Below are positions 43,463 through 52,954 of a stretch of DNA of 64,000 nt, in pieces. The position numbers were made by a program, and so were the translations under genes. The DNA comes from Halomarina pelagica (lineage in GTDB: Archaea > Halobacteriota > Halobacteria > Halobacteriales > Haloarculaceae). Where the stretch lies: the NCBI RefSeq assembly GCF_024228315.1, contig NZ_CP100455.1, positions 1 to 64,000 on the forward strand. The letters run 5' to 3'. Position 1 is the stretch's first letter; every line of letters starts with the position of its first letter. The notes under the pieces are model-generated. The model was not told where the DNA came from. It made no database searches and saw only the letters and a list, made by a program, of their open reading frames with translations.

Positions 43463-44629
43463 ATGGTGCCGACCATCACGCGAATCGAGTCGACGGAGTT
43501 CAGCTACCCCGTCGAGGACCTCGGCTACTCGCCGAACGGGTTCAGCCTCGTGTACGAACCGGGGAACACGCTGGAGCGCAAGCTGTTCGGGCTGCGGGTG
43601 CACACCGACGCGGGGGTGACCGGCGAGTACGTCGGCGGTAACTCCCCCGCGTTCGCGCAGGTGAACCTGGTCGCGGACTACCTCGTCGGGAAGAACCCGC
43701 TCCACCGCGAGAAACACTGGTCGGAGATGAAACGCGCCCTCCGCAAGTACGACCGGATGGGGATCGGCCCGCTCGACATCGCGCTGTGGGACTTCGCGGG
43801 GAAGTACTACGACGCGCCGATCCACGAGCTGCTCGGCACCTACCGCCGGCGCATTCCGACCTACGCCTCGACGTACCAGGGCGACCGCAACGGCGGGCTG
43901 GACTCGCCGGCGGCGTTCGCCGACTTCGCCGAGACGTGTCGCGACATGGGGTATCCCGCGTACAAGATGCACGTCTGGGGCGGCGAGTGGCGCGACGCCG
44001 ACGAACTCGTCGAGGCCGTCCGCGCGGTCGGCGAGCGCGTCGGCGACGAGATGGACCTGATGCTCGACCCCGCGTGCGAACTGGAGACGTTCGCCGACGC
44101 GTTGCGGGTGGGGAAGGCCTGCGACGAGGCGGGGTTCCTCTGGTACGAGGACCCCTACCGCGACGGCGGCATCTCCCAGCACGCCCACCGCAAACTCAGA
44201 CAGCACCTCGACACCCCCATCCTCCAGACCGAACACGTCCGAGGGCTGGAGCCGTTCACCGACTTCGTCGCGACGGAGGCGACCGACTTCGTGCGGGCGG
44301 ACCCCGAGTACGACGGCGGCATCACCGGCGCGATCAAGCGCGCCCGGATCGCGGAGGGGTTCGGGCTGGACTGTGAGTTTCACGCGCCGGGGCCCGCCCA
44401 GCGCCAGTGTATCGCCGCCATCCGCAACACCAACTACTACGAGATGGCCCTCGTCCACCCGGACGTCCCGAACACGCAACCTCCGGTGTACCTCGACGGG
44501 TACGCCGACATGCTCGACGCGATCGACGGCGACGGGACGGTCGAAGTGCCCGACGGTCCCGGTCTCGGCGTCACCTACGACTGGGATTACGTCGAGGAGA
44601 ACGCGCTCGGCGGGCGCGTCTACGAGTAG
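43463..44629 (+). CDS. Mandelate-racemase-type sugar-acid dehydratase, copy 2
   Basis: A 388-aa enolase-superfamily enzyme of a different subgroup from copies 1 and 3. Lys168 (YKMHVWGG) lies on the second barrel strand. The metal ligands are Asp202 (LDPAC), Glu229 (WYEDP) and Glu257 (QTEHV), and His307 (EFHAPG) is the candidate acid/base. The long N-terminal domain begins MVPTITRIESTEFSYPVEDLG. It probably dehydrates an aldonic acid such as a deoxy-aldonate. Translation start is the only ATG near the conserved first strand. It is flanked by a cupin and an aldo/keto reductase on the same strand. Confidence 0.84.
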   Translation: MVPTITRIESTEFSYPVEDLGYSPNGFSLVYEPGNTLERKLFGLRVHTDAGVTGEYVGGNSPAFAQVNLVADYLVGKNPLHREKHWSEMKRALRKYDRMGIGPLDIALWDFAGKYYDAPIHELLGTYRRRIPTYASTYQGDRNGGLDSPAAFADFAETCRDMGYPAYKMHVWGGEWRDADELVEAVRAVGERVGDEMDLMLDPACELETFADALRVGKACDEAGFLWYEDPYRDGGISQHAHRKLRQHLDTPILQTEHVRGLEPFTDFVATEATDFVRADPEYDGGITGAIKRARIAEGFGLDCEFHAPGPAQRQCIAAIRNTNYYEMALVHPDVPNTQPPVYLDGYADMLDAIDGDGTVEVPDGPGLGVTYDWDYVEENALGGRVYE

Positions 44630-44650
44630 TCGTCGCTGGCTCCGACGCAT

Positions 44651-44660
44651 ACCTTTTTGA
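44651..44660 (+). promoter_or_regulatory. TATA-like element of the aldo/keto reductase
   Basis: ACCTTTTTGA lies 24-33 bp before the ATG. A near-identical element precedes the DapA-type gene, suggesting a shared promoter class in the island. Confidence 0.45.
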
Positions 44661-44683
44661 GCGCGTCGGCCGAGGCGTCCTCC

Positions 44684-45658
44684 ATGGAGTACGCGACGCT
44701 CGGTACCACGGGACTCGAAGTATCGAGGATCTGTCTCGGCTGTATGAGCTTCGGAACCAGCGACTGGCGCGAGTGGGTGCTCGACGAGGACGAGAGCGTC
44801 GAGATCATCGACCGGGCGGTCGACCTCGGTATCAACTTCTTCGATACGGCGAACATGTACTCGCTGGGCGAGTCAGAGCGCGTCCTCGGGAAGGCACTCG
44901 AGGGGCGACGCGAGGAGTCGGTCGTCGCGACGAAGGTGTTCAACCCGATGCGGGAGGACGACCCGAACGCGAAGGGGCTGTCGCGGAAGGCCATCGAGCA
45001 GGAACTGGACGCCTCGCTCGATCGCCTCGGGATGGAGACTGTCGATCTCTATCAGACGCACCGCTGGGACGACGACACGCCCATCGAGCAGACCCTGCGG
45101 GCGCTCGACGACGCGGTCCGACGCGGGAAGGTCCGCTACCTGGGAGCGAGTTCGATGTGGGCCCACCAGTTCGCGGAGGCGCTCGCCACGAGCGACCGAC
45201 TGGGTCTCGACCGATTCCTGACGATGCAGAACCACTACAACCTCGCGTACCGGGAGGAGGAACGCGAGATGCTCCCGCTGTGCGCGAAGGAGGACGTCGG
45301 CGTCATTCCGTGGTCGCCGCTCGCCCGGGGATACCTCACGCGCCCGGCCGAGGCCATCGACGCCACGACCCGCGGGGGATCGGAGCGGCGAATGTACGAA
45401 CACCCCTACCGGGAGGGCGGCGGGAGGGAGGTGAACGAACGCGTCGAAGCGCTCGCGGACGAGAAGGGCGTGAAGATGGCGCAGATCGCCCTCGCGTGGT
45501 TGCTCCACAAGGACTGGGTGACGGCACCCATCGTCGGAACGACGAGCGTCGAACACCTCGAAGACGCCGTCGAGGCGCTCGATATCTCGCTGTCGAGACG
45601 CGATATGGACTACCTCGAAGAGCCGTACGAACCGGTCCGCGTCTCCGGTCACGAGTGA
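44684..45658 (+). CDS. Aldo/keto reductase in the sugar-acid island
   Basis: A 324-aa AKR. The tetrad is seen in FFDTANMYSLG (Asp, Tyr), VVATKVF (Lys) and DLYQTHRWD (His). It starts MEYATLGTTGLEVSRICLG, the usual N-terminus. This subgroup includes aldose and dehydrogenase-like enzymes acting on sugars (YajO/YghZ type). It could oxidise or reduce a sugar before lactone or acid formation. It has its own promoter and converges with the ABC transporter operon. Confidence 0.9.
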   Translation: MEYATLGTTGLEVSRICLGCMSFGTSDWREWVLDEDESVEIIDRAVDLGINFFDTANMYSLGESERVLGKALEGRREESVVATKVFNPMREDDPNAKGLSRKAIEQELDASLDRLGMETVDLYQTHRWDDDTPIEQTLRALDDAVRRGKVRYLGASSMWAHQFAEALATSDRLGLDRFLTMQNHYNLAYREEEREMLPLCAKEDVGVIPWSPLARGYLTRPAEAIDATTRGGSERRMYEHPYREGGGREVNERVEALADEKGVKMAQIALAWLLHKDWVTAPIVGTTSVEHLEDAVEALDISLSRRDMDYLEEPYEPVRVSGHE

Positions 45659-45741
45659 GCGACACGCCGGAGGGATCGTCGCCGGGACGCCCCCCTTGTA
45701 GTCGACGACGAACGAAGACGAGGTCGGGCGCGTTCGACCCG

Positions 45742-46911
45742 CTACCCCTCGATGGTGGCCTCCTCGGCCTCCTGCTCGACCCCGGGTTTCTCCGTACCGT
45801 GCGTGAGCGCCTGTTCGGTGCGGGCGTCGAAGAGGTGGATGTCGTCCTCGGCGAACGTGAACGCGAAGGTGGTGCCGAGTTCGGGCTCGATGGACGACGG
45901 CGTGCGTACCCGGCACTCCTGTCCATCGAGGTCGAGGTAGATGAAGTTGTCCGACCCGACGACCTCGACGACGTCGACGCGGCCGCGGACGATCTTCCCC
46001 TCGGGCGTCGTCTCGTCGGCCTTCGTGATGGCCTCGGGACGGATGCCGAGCACCAACTCGTCGCTCTCGCGGTCGTCGAGGTTGCCGACGATGTGTTCGG
46101 ACACCTCGTAGGTGAACGCCTCGTTTCGGAGTTCGCCGGTGCCGTCGGCGTTCGTCGCTAGCTCGACGTCGAAGAAGTTCATGCTCGGTGAACCGATGAA
46201 GTCGGCGACGAAGACGTTGTTCGGCCGGTAGTAGACGTCCTTCGGCGGCCCGACCTGCTGGAGTCGGCCGTCGTTGAGCACGACGATCCGGTCGGCCATC
46301 GTCATCGCCTCCTCCTGGTCGTGGGTCACGTACAGCGTCGTGATGCCGAGTTCGGTGTGGAGCCGGGCGAGTTCCGTCCGCATGTGCTGGCGGAGCTTCG
46401 CGTCGAGGTTCGACAGCGGCTCGTCGAACAGGAACACCGCCGGCTCGCGGACGATGGCGCGGCCGGTCGCCACGCGCTGCTGCTGGCCGCCCGAGAGCGA
46501 CCCCGGCTTCTTGTCCAGGAGGTCGTCGATGCCCATCATCGTCGCCGCCTCCCTGACGCGCTTGTCTATCTCCTCGTCCGTGAGGTCGGTCGAGAGGCGG
46601 AGCCCGTAGGCCATGTTCTCCGCGACGGTCTTGTGCGGGTAGAGCGCGTAGCTCTGGAAGACCATCGCGATGTCCCGGTCCTTCGGCGCGCGGTCGTTGA
46701 TGACCTCGCCGCCGAGGCGGATCTCGCCGTCGGTGACCGTCTCGAGGCCGGCGACCATCCGCAGCGTGGTCGACTTCCCGCACCCGGACGGTCCGACGAC
46801 GACGATGAACTCGCCGTCGGGGATCTCGAGATCTAGCTCTTCGACCGCCACGATGGGGCCGGAACCGCCATCGAACACTTTGGTCAGGTTGTCGAGTTCT
46901 AATTGTGCCAT
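45742..46911 (-). CDS. Carbohydrate ABC importer ATPase (MalK/UgpC type)
   Basis: A 389-aa ATPase powering sugar uptake. Walker A is GPSGCGKSTT, the signature is LSGGQQQRVATGRAI and Walker B ends VFLFDEPLSNLD, followed by the switch His in YVTHDQEEAM. A C-terminal regulatory region with OB/TOBE folds follows (LGIRPEAI), as in MalK. It is the last gene of the minus-strand operon after two permeases and a binding protein, and the 160-bp gap before it could hold an internal promoter. It may serve several importers. Confidence 0.93.
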   Translation of the reverse strand: MAQLELDNLTKVFDGGSGPIVAVEELDLEIPDGEFIVVVGPSGCGKSTTLRMVAGLETVTDGEIRLGGEVINDRAPKDRDIAMVFQSYALYPHKTVAENMAYGLRLSTDLTDEEIDKRVREAATMMGIDDLLDKKPGSLSGGQQQRVATGRAIVREPAVFLFDEPLSNLDAKLRQHMRTELARLHTELGITTLYVTHDQEEAMTMADRIVVLNDGRLQQVGPPKDVYYRPNNVFVADFIGSPSMNFFDVELATNADGTGELRNEAFTYEVSEHIVGNLDDRESDELVLGIRPEAITKADETTPEGKIVRGRVDVVEVVGSDNFIYLDLDGQECRVRTPSSIEPELGTTFAFTFAEDDIHLFDARTEQALTHGTEKPGVEQEAEEATIEG

Positions 46912-47071
46912 GGTGTGTCGTATTGTTGGGTTACTGTCGGCTCACGCCTATTTAACGGTACGAGTCGAACGATCCCCGCTCGGACGCGGCGCTCTCGGAC
47001 CGACCGTCGACGGCCGGTGGAGCGCGCGCCGGGGCGAACGTCGTCCTCGAAGGTGGGTCTGGTCATGGGAA

Positions 47072-47911
47072 CTATCCGCCGCTGCCGCCGAGTCCTTCGC
47101 CGACGTAGCGCTGGGAGAGGCCGTAGAAGATGACCGGCGGTGCCACCAGGATCACCACCGCGGCCATCAGGAGGTTCCACTCCCGGAGCACGTCGCTCCC
47201 GAGGATGTAGTGGATGGCGACCGTCGCCGTCCGGACGTCCTCGTCGCTCGTGAGGATGAACACCCACAGGAAGTTGTTCCACCCGGAGAGGAACGAGAAC
47301 AGCGCGGCGGCGCCGATGGCGGGCGCGCTCAGCGGGAGCACGATGCGGAGGAACGCGGTGATCTCCGTGTTCCCGTCGAGCAGCGCCGCCTCCTCGATGT
47401 TGGGCGGGATGCCCTGTCGGAAGAACCCCTGGAGCAGCCAGATGTTCTGCGGCAGCGTGAAGATCGCGATGGCGATGATGACGCCGACGAGCGTGTTCAC
47501 GAGACCGAGATTGTAGAAGATCTCGTACACCGGGATGGTGATGACGATCCAGGGGAACATGATGGTGAACACGGCGGTGTAGAACAGCACCTGTCGCCCC
47601 GGGAAGTCGAGCCGGGCGAACGCGTACGCGCCCGGGATGGAGAACAGCACCGAGATGACCATCGCCGACAGCGAGACGATGATGCTGTTGCGGAAGAACA
47701 TCGGGAAGTCGGCGCGGCCCCAGATGCGGAGGAACGGCTCGATGGTGAATACCTCCCCTAGCGGGAGGTACGGGGCGTTCGGATCGACGGCCGCGAAGTT
47801 CGTCAACACGGACGTCCTGAGGACCCACAGGTACGGGAGCAGTGCCCACAGCGTGAAGACGGCGATACCACCCCACAGCAACGCTTTCGAGCGTCTGTTT
47901 TCGTTCAACAT
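47072..47911 (-). CDS. Carbohydrate ABC importer permease (MalG type)
   Basis: A 279-aa permease with six helices. The cytoplasmic EAA loop, EEAALLDGNTEITAFLRIVL, contacts the ATPase. PYLPLGEVFTIEPFLRIW lies in the periplasmic-side loop after the first helix, as in MalG proteins. It starts 3 bp after the stop of the partner permease, so the two are cotranslated. It forms the membrane channel with that partner. Confidence 0.92.
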   Translation of the reverse strand: MLNENRRSKALLWGGIAVFTLWALLPYLWVLRTSVLTNFAAVDPNAPYLPLGEVFTIEPFLRIWGRADFPMFFRNSIIVSLSAMVISVLFSIPGAYAFARLDFPGRQVLFYTAVFTIMFPWIVITIPVYEIFYNLGLVNTLVGVIIAIAIFTLPQNIWLLQGFFRQGIPPNIEEAALLDGNTEITAFLRIVLPLSAPAIGAAALFSFLSGWNNFLWVFILTSDEDVRTATVAIHYILGSDVLREWNLLMAAVVILVAPPVIFYGLSQRYVGEGLGGSGG

Positions 47912-47914
47912 GGG

Positions 47915-48862
47915 TTATACGTAGAGTTCCTCCTCCTGTCTGATCGCGTTGACGTAGATGATACCGGCGGCCATCGCCAGGATAATCATCACGACGCCGA
48001 TGGTGAACGCGCGCGCGAACGAGAGGTTCACGAACGCGGTACGGTACGTCAGGATGGACAGGAGCATCGTCCGGGTTCCCGGGCCTCCGGCGGTCAGTTC
48101 GAACGGTTGTGCGAACTCGGCGACGTTCCACGCCGTCCGGAGCGCAAGGATGACCACCGTGGGGATCATCAGGTGCGGGAGCGTCACGTCGCGGAACCGC
48201 CGGATCCGTCCGGCACCGTCGAGGGCCGCGGCCTCGTACTGCTCGCTCGGGACGGACGCCAGCGCGGCCCCGTAGATGATGGCCGCGTACGCGAAGTCGT
48301 GCCACACCTGGGCGACGATGAGCGAGACGTAGGGCCAGAACCCCTCCGCCAGGAACGACGGGACGGTCGTCCCGAAGTCGGAAGCAACCTTGACGATGAG
48401 CCCGAAGTTGCTGTCGAGGAACCAGAACCAGATGACACCGCCGGCCAGCGGGGCCGAGAAGTACGGCGACATCAGGATGGCGGCGAACGTCCCCTTCAGA
48501 CCGGATCGGATCTCGTTCAACAGCAGCGCCACCAGGAGGCCGACCACCAACTGTAGCGTCGTCACGCTGAAGACGAACACCATGGTCCACCCCAGCGCGA
48601 ACACGAACAGGTCGTTCGAGATCAGCCACGCGTAGTTGTCGAGTCCGACGAACTGGGCGCTGGCCCCGCCGAGCGTCGCGTTCGTGAACGTGAGGTAGAT
48701 CCCCTGGATGATGGGGATGTAGAACAGGAGGATGAACATGACGAACGTCGGGAGGATGAACAGGTACCCGGCGTAGTTCTCCTTGATCCTGTCTACGAGC
48801 GTCTCCTCTTCGAGCCCGTATCGCTGTCTGATGGCCTCTGCGGACCGTTGTTCCTGTGCCAC
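47915..48862 (-). CDS. Carbohydrate ABC importer permease (MalF type)
   Basis: A 315-aa permease with six helices. The EAA loop reads YEAAALDGAGRIRRFRDVTL. The GTG at 48862 was chosen because GGAGGTGA, a near-perfect complement to the 16S rRNA 3' end, lies 8 nt upstream; a TTG at 48880 would overlap that site. It sits between the solute-binding protein and the MalG-type gene in one operon. Confidence 0.92.
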   Translation of the reverse strand: MAQEQRSAEAIRQRYGLEEETLVDRIKENYAGYLFILPTFVMFILLFYIPIIQGIYLTFTNATLGGASAQFVGLDNYAWLISNDLFVFALGWTMVFVFSVTTLQLVVGLLVALLLNEIRSGLKGTFAAILMSPYFSAPLAGGVIWFWFLDSNFGLIVKVASDFGTTVPSFLAEGFWPYVSLIVAQVWHDFAYAAIIYGAALASVPSEQYEAAALDGAGRIRRFRDVTLPHLMIPTVVILALRTAWNVAEFAQPFELTAGGPGTRTMLLSILTYRTAFVNLSFARAFTIGVVMIILAMAAGIIYVNAIRQEEELYV

Positions 48863-48995
48863 GTTACCAGTCACCTCCAAGCATCGTACGGCGTTTCACG
48901 AACACAGTACATAAAACGTTGTGGGTCATACGAGTAGTATCTGAACGGTGGGCATTTTTGTGTCTTCGAGAGGTCGTTCGAGCGCTATCGAACCG

Positions 48996-50504
48996 TTAGC
49001 TGTTCCGCTCCTTCAGCGTCTTGTCGACCTTCTGTCTGACCTGCTGGGGTAGCTGGTCGACGCCGACCTGACCCGCGATGGCCTTGCTGATCGTCTCGTT
49101 CATGTCGGTCCAGCGGATCTGGTCGGTGCCGTTGACGTCCCACGGGCCACCCGTGTTGTTGTACTGGGTGCCGTATTTCTTGAGGTCCTGGAGGACCATC
49201 TTGAAGTTCTGGGGCAGATCTGGGTACTCCTCGAGCAGTTTGTCCTGCATCGGCGTGTCCGCCGGGATGGCGGGGTACAGTTCGCCGTAGAGCGTGAGGA
49301 CGTGCTGGTCGTCCTGGTGGAGGAAGGTGTTGAGGTCCCACGCGGCGTCCATCTTCTTCTGGTCGCCGACGTCGTAGATGGAGTGGGCCTGCTCGAGCGC
49401 CCACACGTGACCGCCGTGTTCGCCCTCCAGCCCTTCGAGTTCGCTGATGCCCATCTTGGCACCGTAGTCGGCGTCGAGCTTCGGGTGCGGGATCGCCATC
49501 ACGTCGCCGTCGCCGCCGTTCCAGCCGAATTTGACGTCCTCCTTGACCGTCGTCCAGCGGGTGAAGTTCTGGGTCATGTAGTTGAACGACCCGACGCGGT
49601 CGGTCAGCATCAGCGACGGGATCTCCTCGTCGCTGCGCTGGGCGGTGCTGTCGCTGGAGAACTTGCTCGCCAGCATGACGGTGTTCTTCATCATCCCGTC
49701 GGTCCGCTTGCCGTCCTCGCTGTCGGCGTTGATGATGACGTCGGGGTCCTTCGGGTCGCCCCGGATCCACGGGTCCTTCCCCTCGGTGTGAGCGGTGCGG
49801 GCCTCGCCCCAGTAGGCCTCGAGGTCGGCTGCGGCACCCGTCTGCTCGAACGCGTTGGCGTTGGGGAACTCCTTCTGTACCTTGTTGAGCGCGTCGAGGA
49901 ACCCGCTCCACGTCTGGAGTTCGTCGGGGCTGGAGACGCCGGCCTGGCTGAACATCTTCGGCCGGATGCCCGTGTGACTTACGCTGTGGCGGAGCGGGCC
50001 GCCGCTCCACCAGTTACCGCGGAAATCGGCCGTCGCCTTCGACGCGACGCTCCAGCGGTCGGGGTAGTCGCTCCCCTCGACCCACTGGCCGTGGTCGGGT
50101 ACCTTGCCGTCCTGCCAGAAGTCGATGCCCGCGCCGCCGGACTCCGCCAGCGTCGGCGGATTGCCCGCCGAGACGGTCGACGCGATCTTCTGCCGGACGT
50201 CGGAGTAGGAGGTCGTCTGCAGGTTGACCTTCACTCCCGCCTGTTCGCCGAATCGGTTGACCGACTCCTGGAAGTGCGGTTTGGTGAGGGAGTTCTCGGC
50301 GGCCTCCGCCGAGAGGTAACTGATGGTGACGTCCGCGGAGCCACCACCGCCGCCGTTGCCGCCGCCACCGCCACCGCCGCCGCCGGCACAGCCGGCGAGC
50401 GCTCCGAGCGCCCCGGTCGCACCCGTGGCAGCGGTCGCTTTCAGGAAGTCACGTCGAGACGTGTCTTCGGAGGTATCGGTTGCCCTGATGTCACGCTTTG
50501 ACAT
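48996..50504 (-). CDS. ABC importer solute-binding lipoprotein (carbohydrate family 1)
   Basis: A 502-aa extracellular binding protein. The twin-arginine signal SRRDFLK (Arg17-Arg18) and lipobox LAGC (Cys39) show Tat export and lipid anchoring, the usual haloarchaeal route. A glycine-rich linker spans residues 40-56. The mature domain fits family 1 extracellular solute-binding proteins, with WTDMNETISKAIAGQ near the end. It is the first gene of the importer operon. It would bind the sugar or sugar acid that the island degrades. Confidence 0.92.
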   Translation of the reverse strand: MSKRDIRATDTSEDTSRRDFLKATAATGATGALGALAGCAGGGGGGGGGNGGGGGSADVTISYLSAEAAENSLTKPHFQESVNRFGEQAGVKVNLQTTSYSDVRQKIASTVSAGNPPTLAESGGAGIDFWQDGKVPDHGQWVEGSDYPDRWSVASKATADFRGNWWSGGPLRHSVSHTGIRPKMFSQAGVSSPDELQTWSGFLDALNKVQKEFPNANAFEQTGAAADLEAYWGEARTAHTEGKDPWIRGDPKDPDVIINADSEDGKRTDGMMKNTVMLASKFSSDSTAQRSDEEIPSLMLTDRVGSFNYMTQNFTRWTTVKEDVKFGWNGGDGDVMAIPHPKLDADYGAKMGISELEGLEGEHGGHVWALEQAHSIYDVGDQKKMDAAWDLNTFLHQDDQHVLTLYGELYPAIPADTPMQDKLLEEYPDLPQNFKMVLQDLKKYGTQYNNTGGPWDVNGTDQIRWTDMNETISKAIAGQVGVDQLPQQVRQKVDKTLKERNS

Positions 50505-50677
50505 ACCGCTTCCGCCTTGTGACGAGTCTGTAATAACAGTTTGGGTGAGTACCAGATTGATTTCATATATGGTTCTTGTTTAGAACCCGAGGATGTCGGC
50601 CTCGTTAGAGCCATCGGACCAGCGTCAGAATTCAATCACGTCGGTACTGGGATCGAAGCGGTACTGCATCGACAGCC
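50505..50677. promoter_or_regulatory. Promoter region of the ABC importer operon
   Basis: These 173 bp hold no gene. On the minus strand a TGTTATTAC element lies 34-44 bp before the binding-protein ATG and is the likely TATA box. Confidence 0.4.
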
Positions 50678-51943
50678 TCAAACGAACAGTTCCGACCCCT
50701 CGACGAGGTGTTCCGCCGCGACGTCGGGATCGAGTTCGACGCCGAGGCCCGGTCCCTCGGGCAGTTCGACGTACCCGTCTTCGAGGATCGGTTCGTCGGG
50801 GGCGTCGGTTCGACGCACCAGGTCACCCCACCACGGTACGTCCCGGGCGTGCCACTCCAGCGCGAGGAAGTTCGGGATCGCGGCGCAGACGTGCACGCCC
50901 GCGATCGTACCGACCGGGCTGGAGATGTTGTGCGGCGCCAGCGGGATCCCGCGGAGGTCACAGACGGTCGCGATCTTCCTGAGTTCCCAGAGGCCGCCGC
51001 ACTTGTTGACGTCGGGCGCGGCGATGTCCATCGCCCCGGCCCGCGCGTAGTCGTCGAACCGGGCGGCCGTCACGACGTTCTCGCCGGTCAGGATCGGGAG
51101 GTGCAACTCCTCGGCGAGCCGGGCGTGCGCCTCCACCTGTTCGGGCGGGACGGGGTCCTCGAGCCACGCGAGGTCGTACGGTTCGAGTCTCTTCCCGATG
51201 CGCCGGGCCGTCTCCACCGTGAAGTTCCAGTGGAGGTCCATCCCGAGGTCGACGTCGTAGCCGATCTCGTCGCGGACCGCCTCCACCAGCGACACCTTGT
51301 GCTCGATCGACTCGTTGTCGAGTCGGCGCGCCGCCGTGTCCACGTCCCGGCTCGTCAACACGTCGAGGTCGAACTTCAGCGCCTCGAACCCCTCGTCGAC
51401 CACCTCGCGGGCCGCCCGCGCGTACGACTCCGGCGTGTAGACGTCCGTCGGGTCGCGGGAGGCGGCCTGTCCGAGCGACTCCCCGCCGTGGGTGTCGCAG
51501 TAGATCGTTATCTCGTCGCGGTACTTCCCGCCGAGGAGTTCGTAGACGGGAACGTCCAGCACCTTTCCCTTGATGTCCCACAGCGCCGTCTCGACGCCGG
51601 TGAAGGCCGACTGCCCCACGCGACCGCACCCTGTGTACCGCTGGTTCATCAGTTCGAGCAGGCGATCGACGTCGAGGGGGTTCTCGCCCTTCAGGTCGAC
51701 GACGAGGCGCTCGGCCATGTCGAGGGCCGCCTCGGCGCGGAACGTCTCGCCGAGGCCGTAGTGCTCGGTGTTCGTCTCGACCTTGACGAGCCCCCAGGTG
51801 AAGTTCCCCGCGACCGCCATCGTCTTCACGTCGGTGATCTCGAGGTCGCGCTCCGGCGGTCGGCGGGCCTCCTCGACGCTCAGGTCTCGCCAGGGGACGC
51901 CGCCGCCCGGCGGTATCCGGTAGTCTCCTTCGTCGTCTCGCAT
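50678..51943 (-). CDS. Mandelate-racemase-type sugar-acid dehydratase, copy 3
   Basis: A 421-aa enolase-superfamily enzyme close to copy 1 (same DLHW/DIHW, LEDPVPPE and TGEN motifs). Metal ligands are Asp236, Glu262 and Glu288; His238 and His338 (APHN) are the acid/base candidates, and ALKFDLD surrounds Lys190. An extra 30-residue N-terminal arm precedes the conserved start. The pair with copy 1 suggests duplication followed by change of substrate. It has its own leaderless promoter and lies just upstream of the importer operon, so it may share the imported substrate. Confidence 0.86.
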   Translation of the reverse strand: MRDDEGDYRIPPGGGVPWRDLSVEEARRPPERDLEITDVKTMAVAGNFTWGLVKVETNTEHYGLGETFRAEAALDMAERLVVDLKGENPLDVDRLLELMNQRYTGCGRVGQSAFTGVETALWDIKGKVLDVPVYELLGGKYRDEITIYCDTHGGESLGQAASRDPTDVYTPESYARAAREVVDEGFEALKFDLDVLTSRDVDTAARRLDNESIEHKVSLVEAVRDEIGYDVDLGMDLHWNFTVETARRIGKRLEPYDLAWLEDPVPPEQVEAHARLAEELHLPILTGENVVTAARFDDYARAGAMDIAAPDVNKCGGLWELRKIATVCDLRGIPLAPHNISSPVGTIAGVHVCAAIPNFLALEWHARDVPWWGDLVRRTDAPDEPILEDGYVELPEGPGLGVELDPDVAAEHLVEGSELFV

Positions 51944-51970
51944 GACTCGGTCGGTATGCCTCCCCGACTC

Positions 51971-51980
51971 ACATAAACCT
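51971..51980 (-). promoter_or_regulatory. TATA-like element of dehydratase copy 3
   Basis: AGGTTTATGT (minus strand) lies 28-37 bp before the ATG at 51943, in the same AGGTTTAT context as the chaperonin copy 2 and dehydratase copy 5 promoters. Confidence 0.45.
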
Positions 51981-52015
51981 GCGGAGCGGTCGACCGTTCA
52001 TCGGGTCGACTCGGA

Positions 52016-52909
52016 TCAGGTCGACTCGGAACGGGCGGCGACGGCGTCGTAGGCGTCGGCGAGTCGCCGTTCCTCCTCGGGCGACAGCTCCGGTAGCGGC
52101 AGCAGCGGCGGCCCCACCTCGACGCCGCTCCACCGGACGAGGAACTTGAGCGCCGCCGTCGTCGGGAGGCCGTCGTGGGCGGTGCTGATCGGTATCGCCA
52201 CGTCGTTGCACAGCCGTGCGACGCGCTCCCGGTCGCCGTCGACGTGGGCGTCGTACAGTTCGGCCATCGCCGCCGGGAAGACGTTTGCCGCCCCCGCGAC
52301 GATACCGTCGGCCCCCGCATCGAGCGATGCGGCCCCGAGCGCCGTGATGCCCTGGACGACGGCGAAGTCGTCCGGCGTGCCATCGACGAGTCGGAAGTGG
52401 TAGCTCGCCCGTCCGGAGGAGTCCTTGATGCCGACGACGTTGTCGTGGTCCGCCAGCGTCGCCACCGTCTCGACGTCGAGGGTGACGCCGGTCAACTGGG
52501 GGATGGTGTAGAGCACCACCGGGAGCGGCGAGCGGTCCGCCACGGTCTCGTAGAACTCGAGCAGTCCCGCCTGCGTCGTCGAGAGGTAGTAGGGCGTCAC
52601 GACGACCGCCGCGTCGGCACCCGCACCCGCGGCGTCGTCGACGGCGGCGAGCACGTATCCGACGCTCGTCCCCCCGCAGCCGGCGATGACGGGCGTCCCG
52701 TCGGCCGACTCGACCACCGTCTCGACGACGGTTCGTCGCTCCGCCCGCGTGAGGCTGGAGAACTCGCCGGTCGACCCGTTCGGAAACAGCGCGTGGACGC
52801 CGTCCGCGACGAGCGAGGCGGTGAACGATCGGAGCGTCGGAACGTCGACGCCGCCGTCTCGACCGAGCGTCGGCGTCACCATCGGCGGAATCGTGCCAGT
52901 GATTCGCAT
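52016..52909 (-). CDS. DapA-family aldolase/lyase (probable 2-keto-3-deoxy acid aldolase)
   Basis: A 297-aa TIM-barrel class I aldolase of the dihydrodipicolinate synthase/N-acetylneuraminate lyase family. Schiff-base Lys162 (VVGIKDSSG), Tyr134 (LYTIP) and the GSTGE carboxylate-binding motif at 45-49 are all present. In archaea this family includes KDG/KDGal aldolases that split 2-keto-3-deoxy acids to pyruvate and glyceraldehyde. The adjacent galactonate dehydratase strongly supports that role over lysine synthesis. It has its own promoter. Reverse or dehydratase chemistry remains possible. Confidence 0.87.
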   Translation of the reverse strand: MRITGTIPPMVTPTLGRDGGVDVPTLRSFTASLVADGVHALFPNGSTGEFSSLTRAERRTVVETVVESADGTPVIAGCGGTSVGYVLAAVDDAAGAGADAAVVVTPYYLSTTQAGLLEFYETVADRSPLPVVLYTIPQLTGVTLDVETVATLADHDNVVGIKDSSGRASYHFRLVDGTPDDFAVVQGITALGAASLDAGADGIVAGAANVFPAAMAELYDAHVDGDRERVARLCNDVAIPISTAHDGLPTTAALKFLVRWSGVEVGPPLLPLPELSPEEERRLADAYDAVAARSEST

Positions 52910-52932
52910 CGGTGCGCTCGTCGTCGGGCGGC

Positions 52933-52944
52933 CTCAAAAAGGTT
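52933..52944 (-). promoter_or_regulatory. TATA-like element of the DapA-type aldolase
   Basis: AACCTTTTTGAG (minus strand) lies 24-35 bp before the ATG at 52909 and matches the element before the aldo/keto reductase at 44684. Confidence 0.45.
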
Positions 52945-52954
52945 CCCGCGTCGC

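Noticed and set aside
52016-52909. Lysine-pathway dihydrodipicolinate synthase
   Set aside because: The gene is beside dgoD and far from any dap gene, so a catabolic aldolase is more likely.
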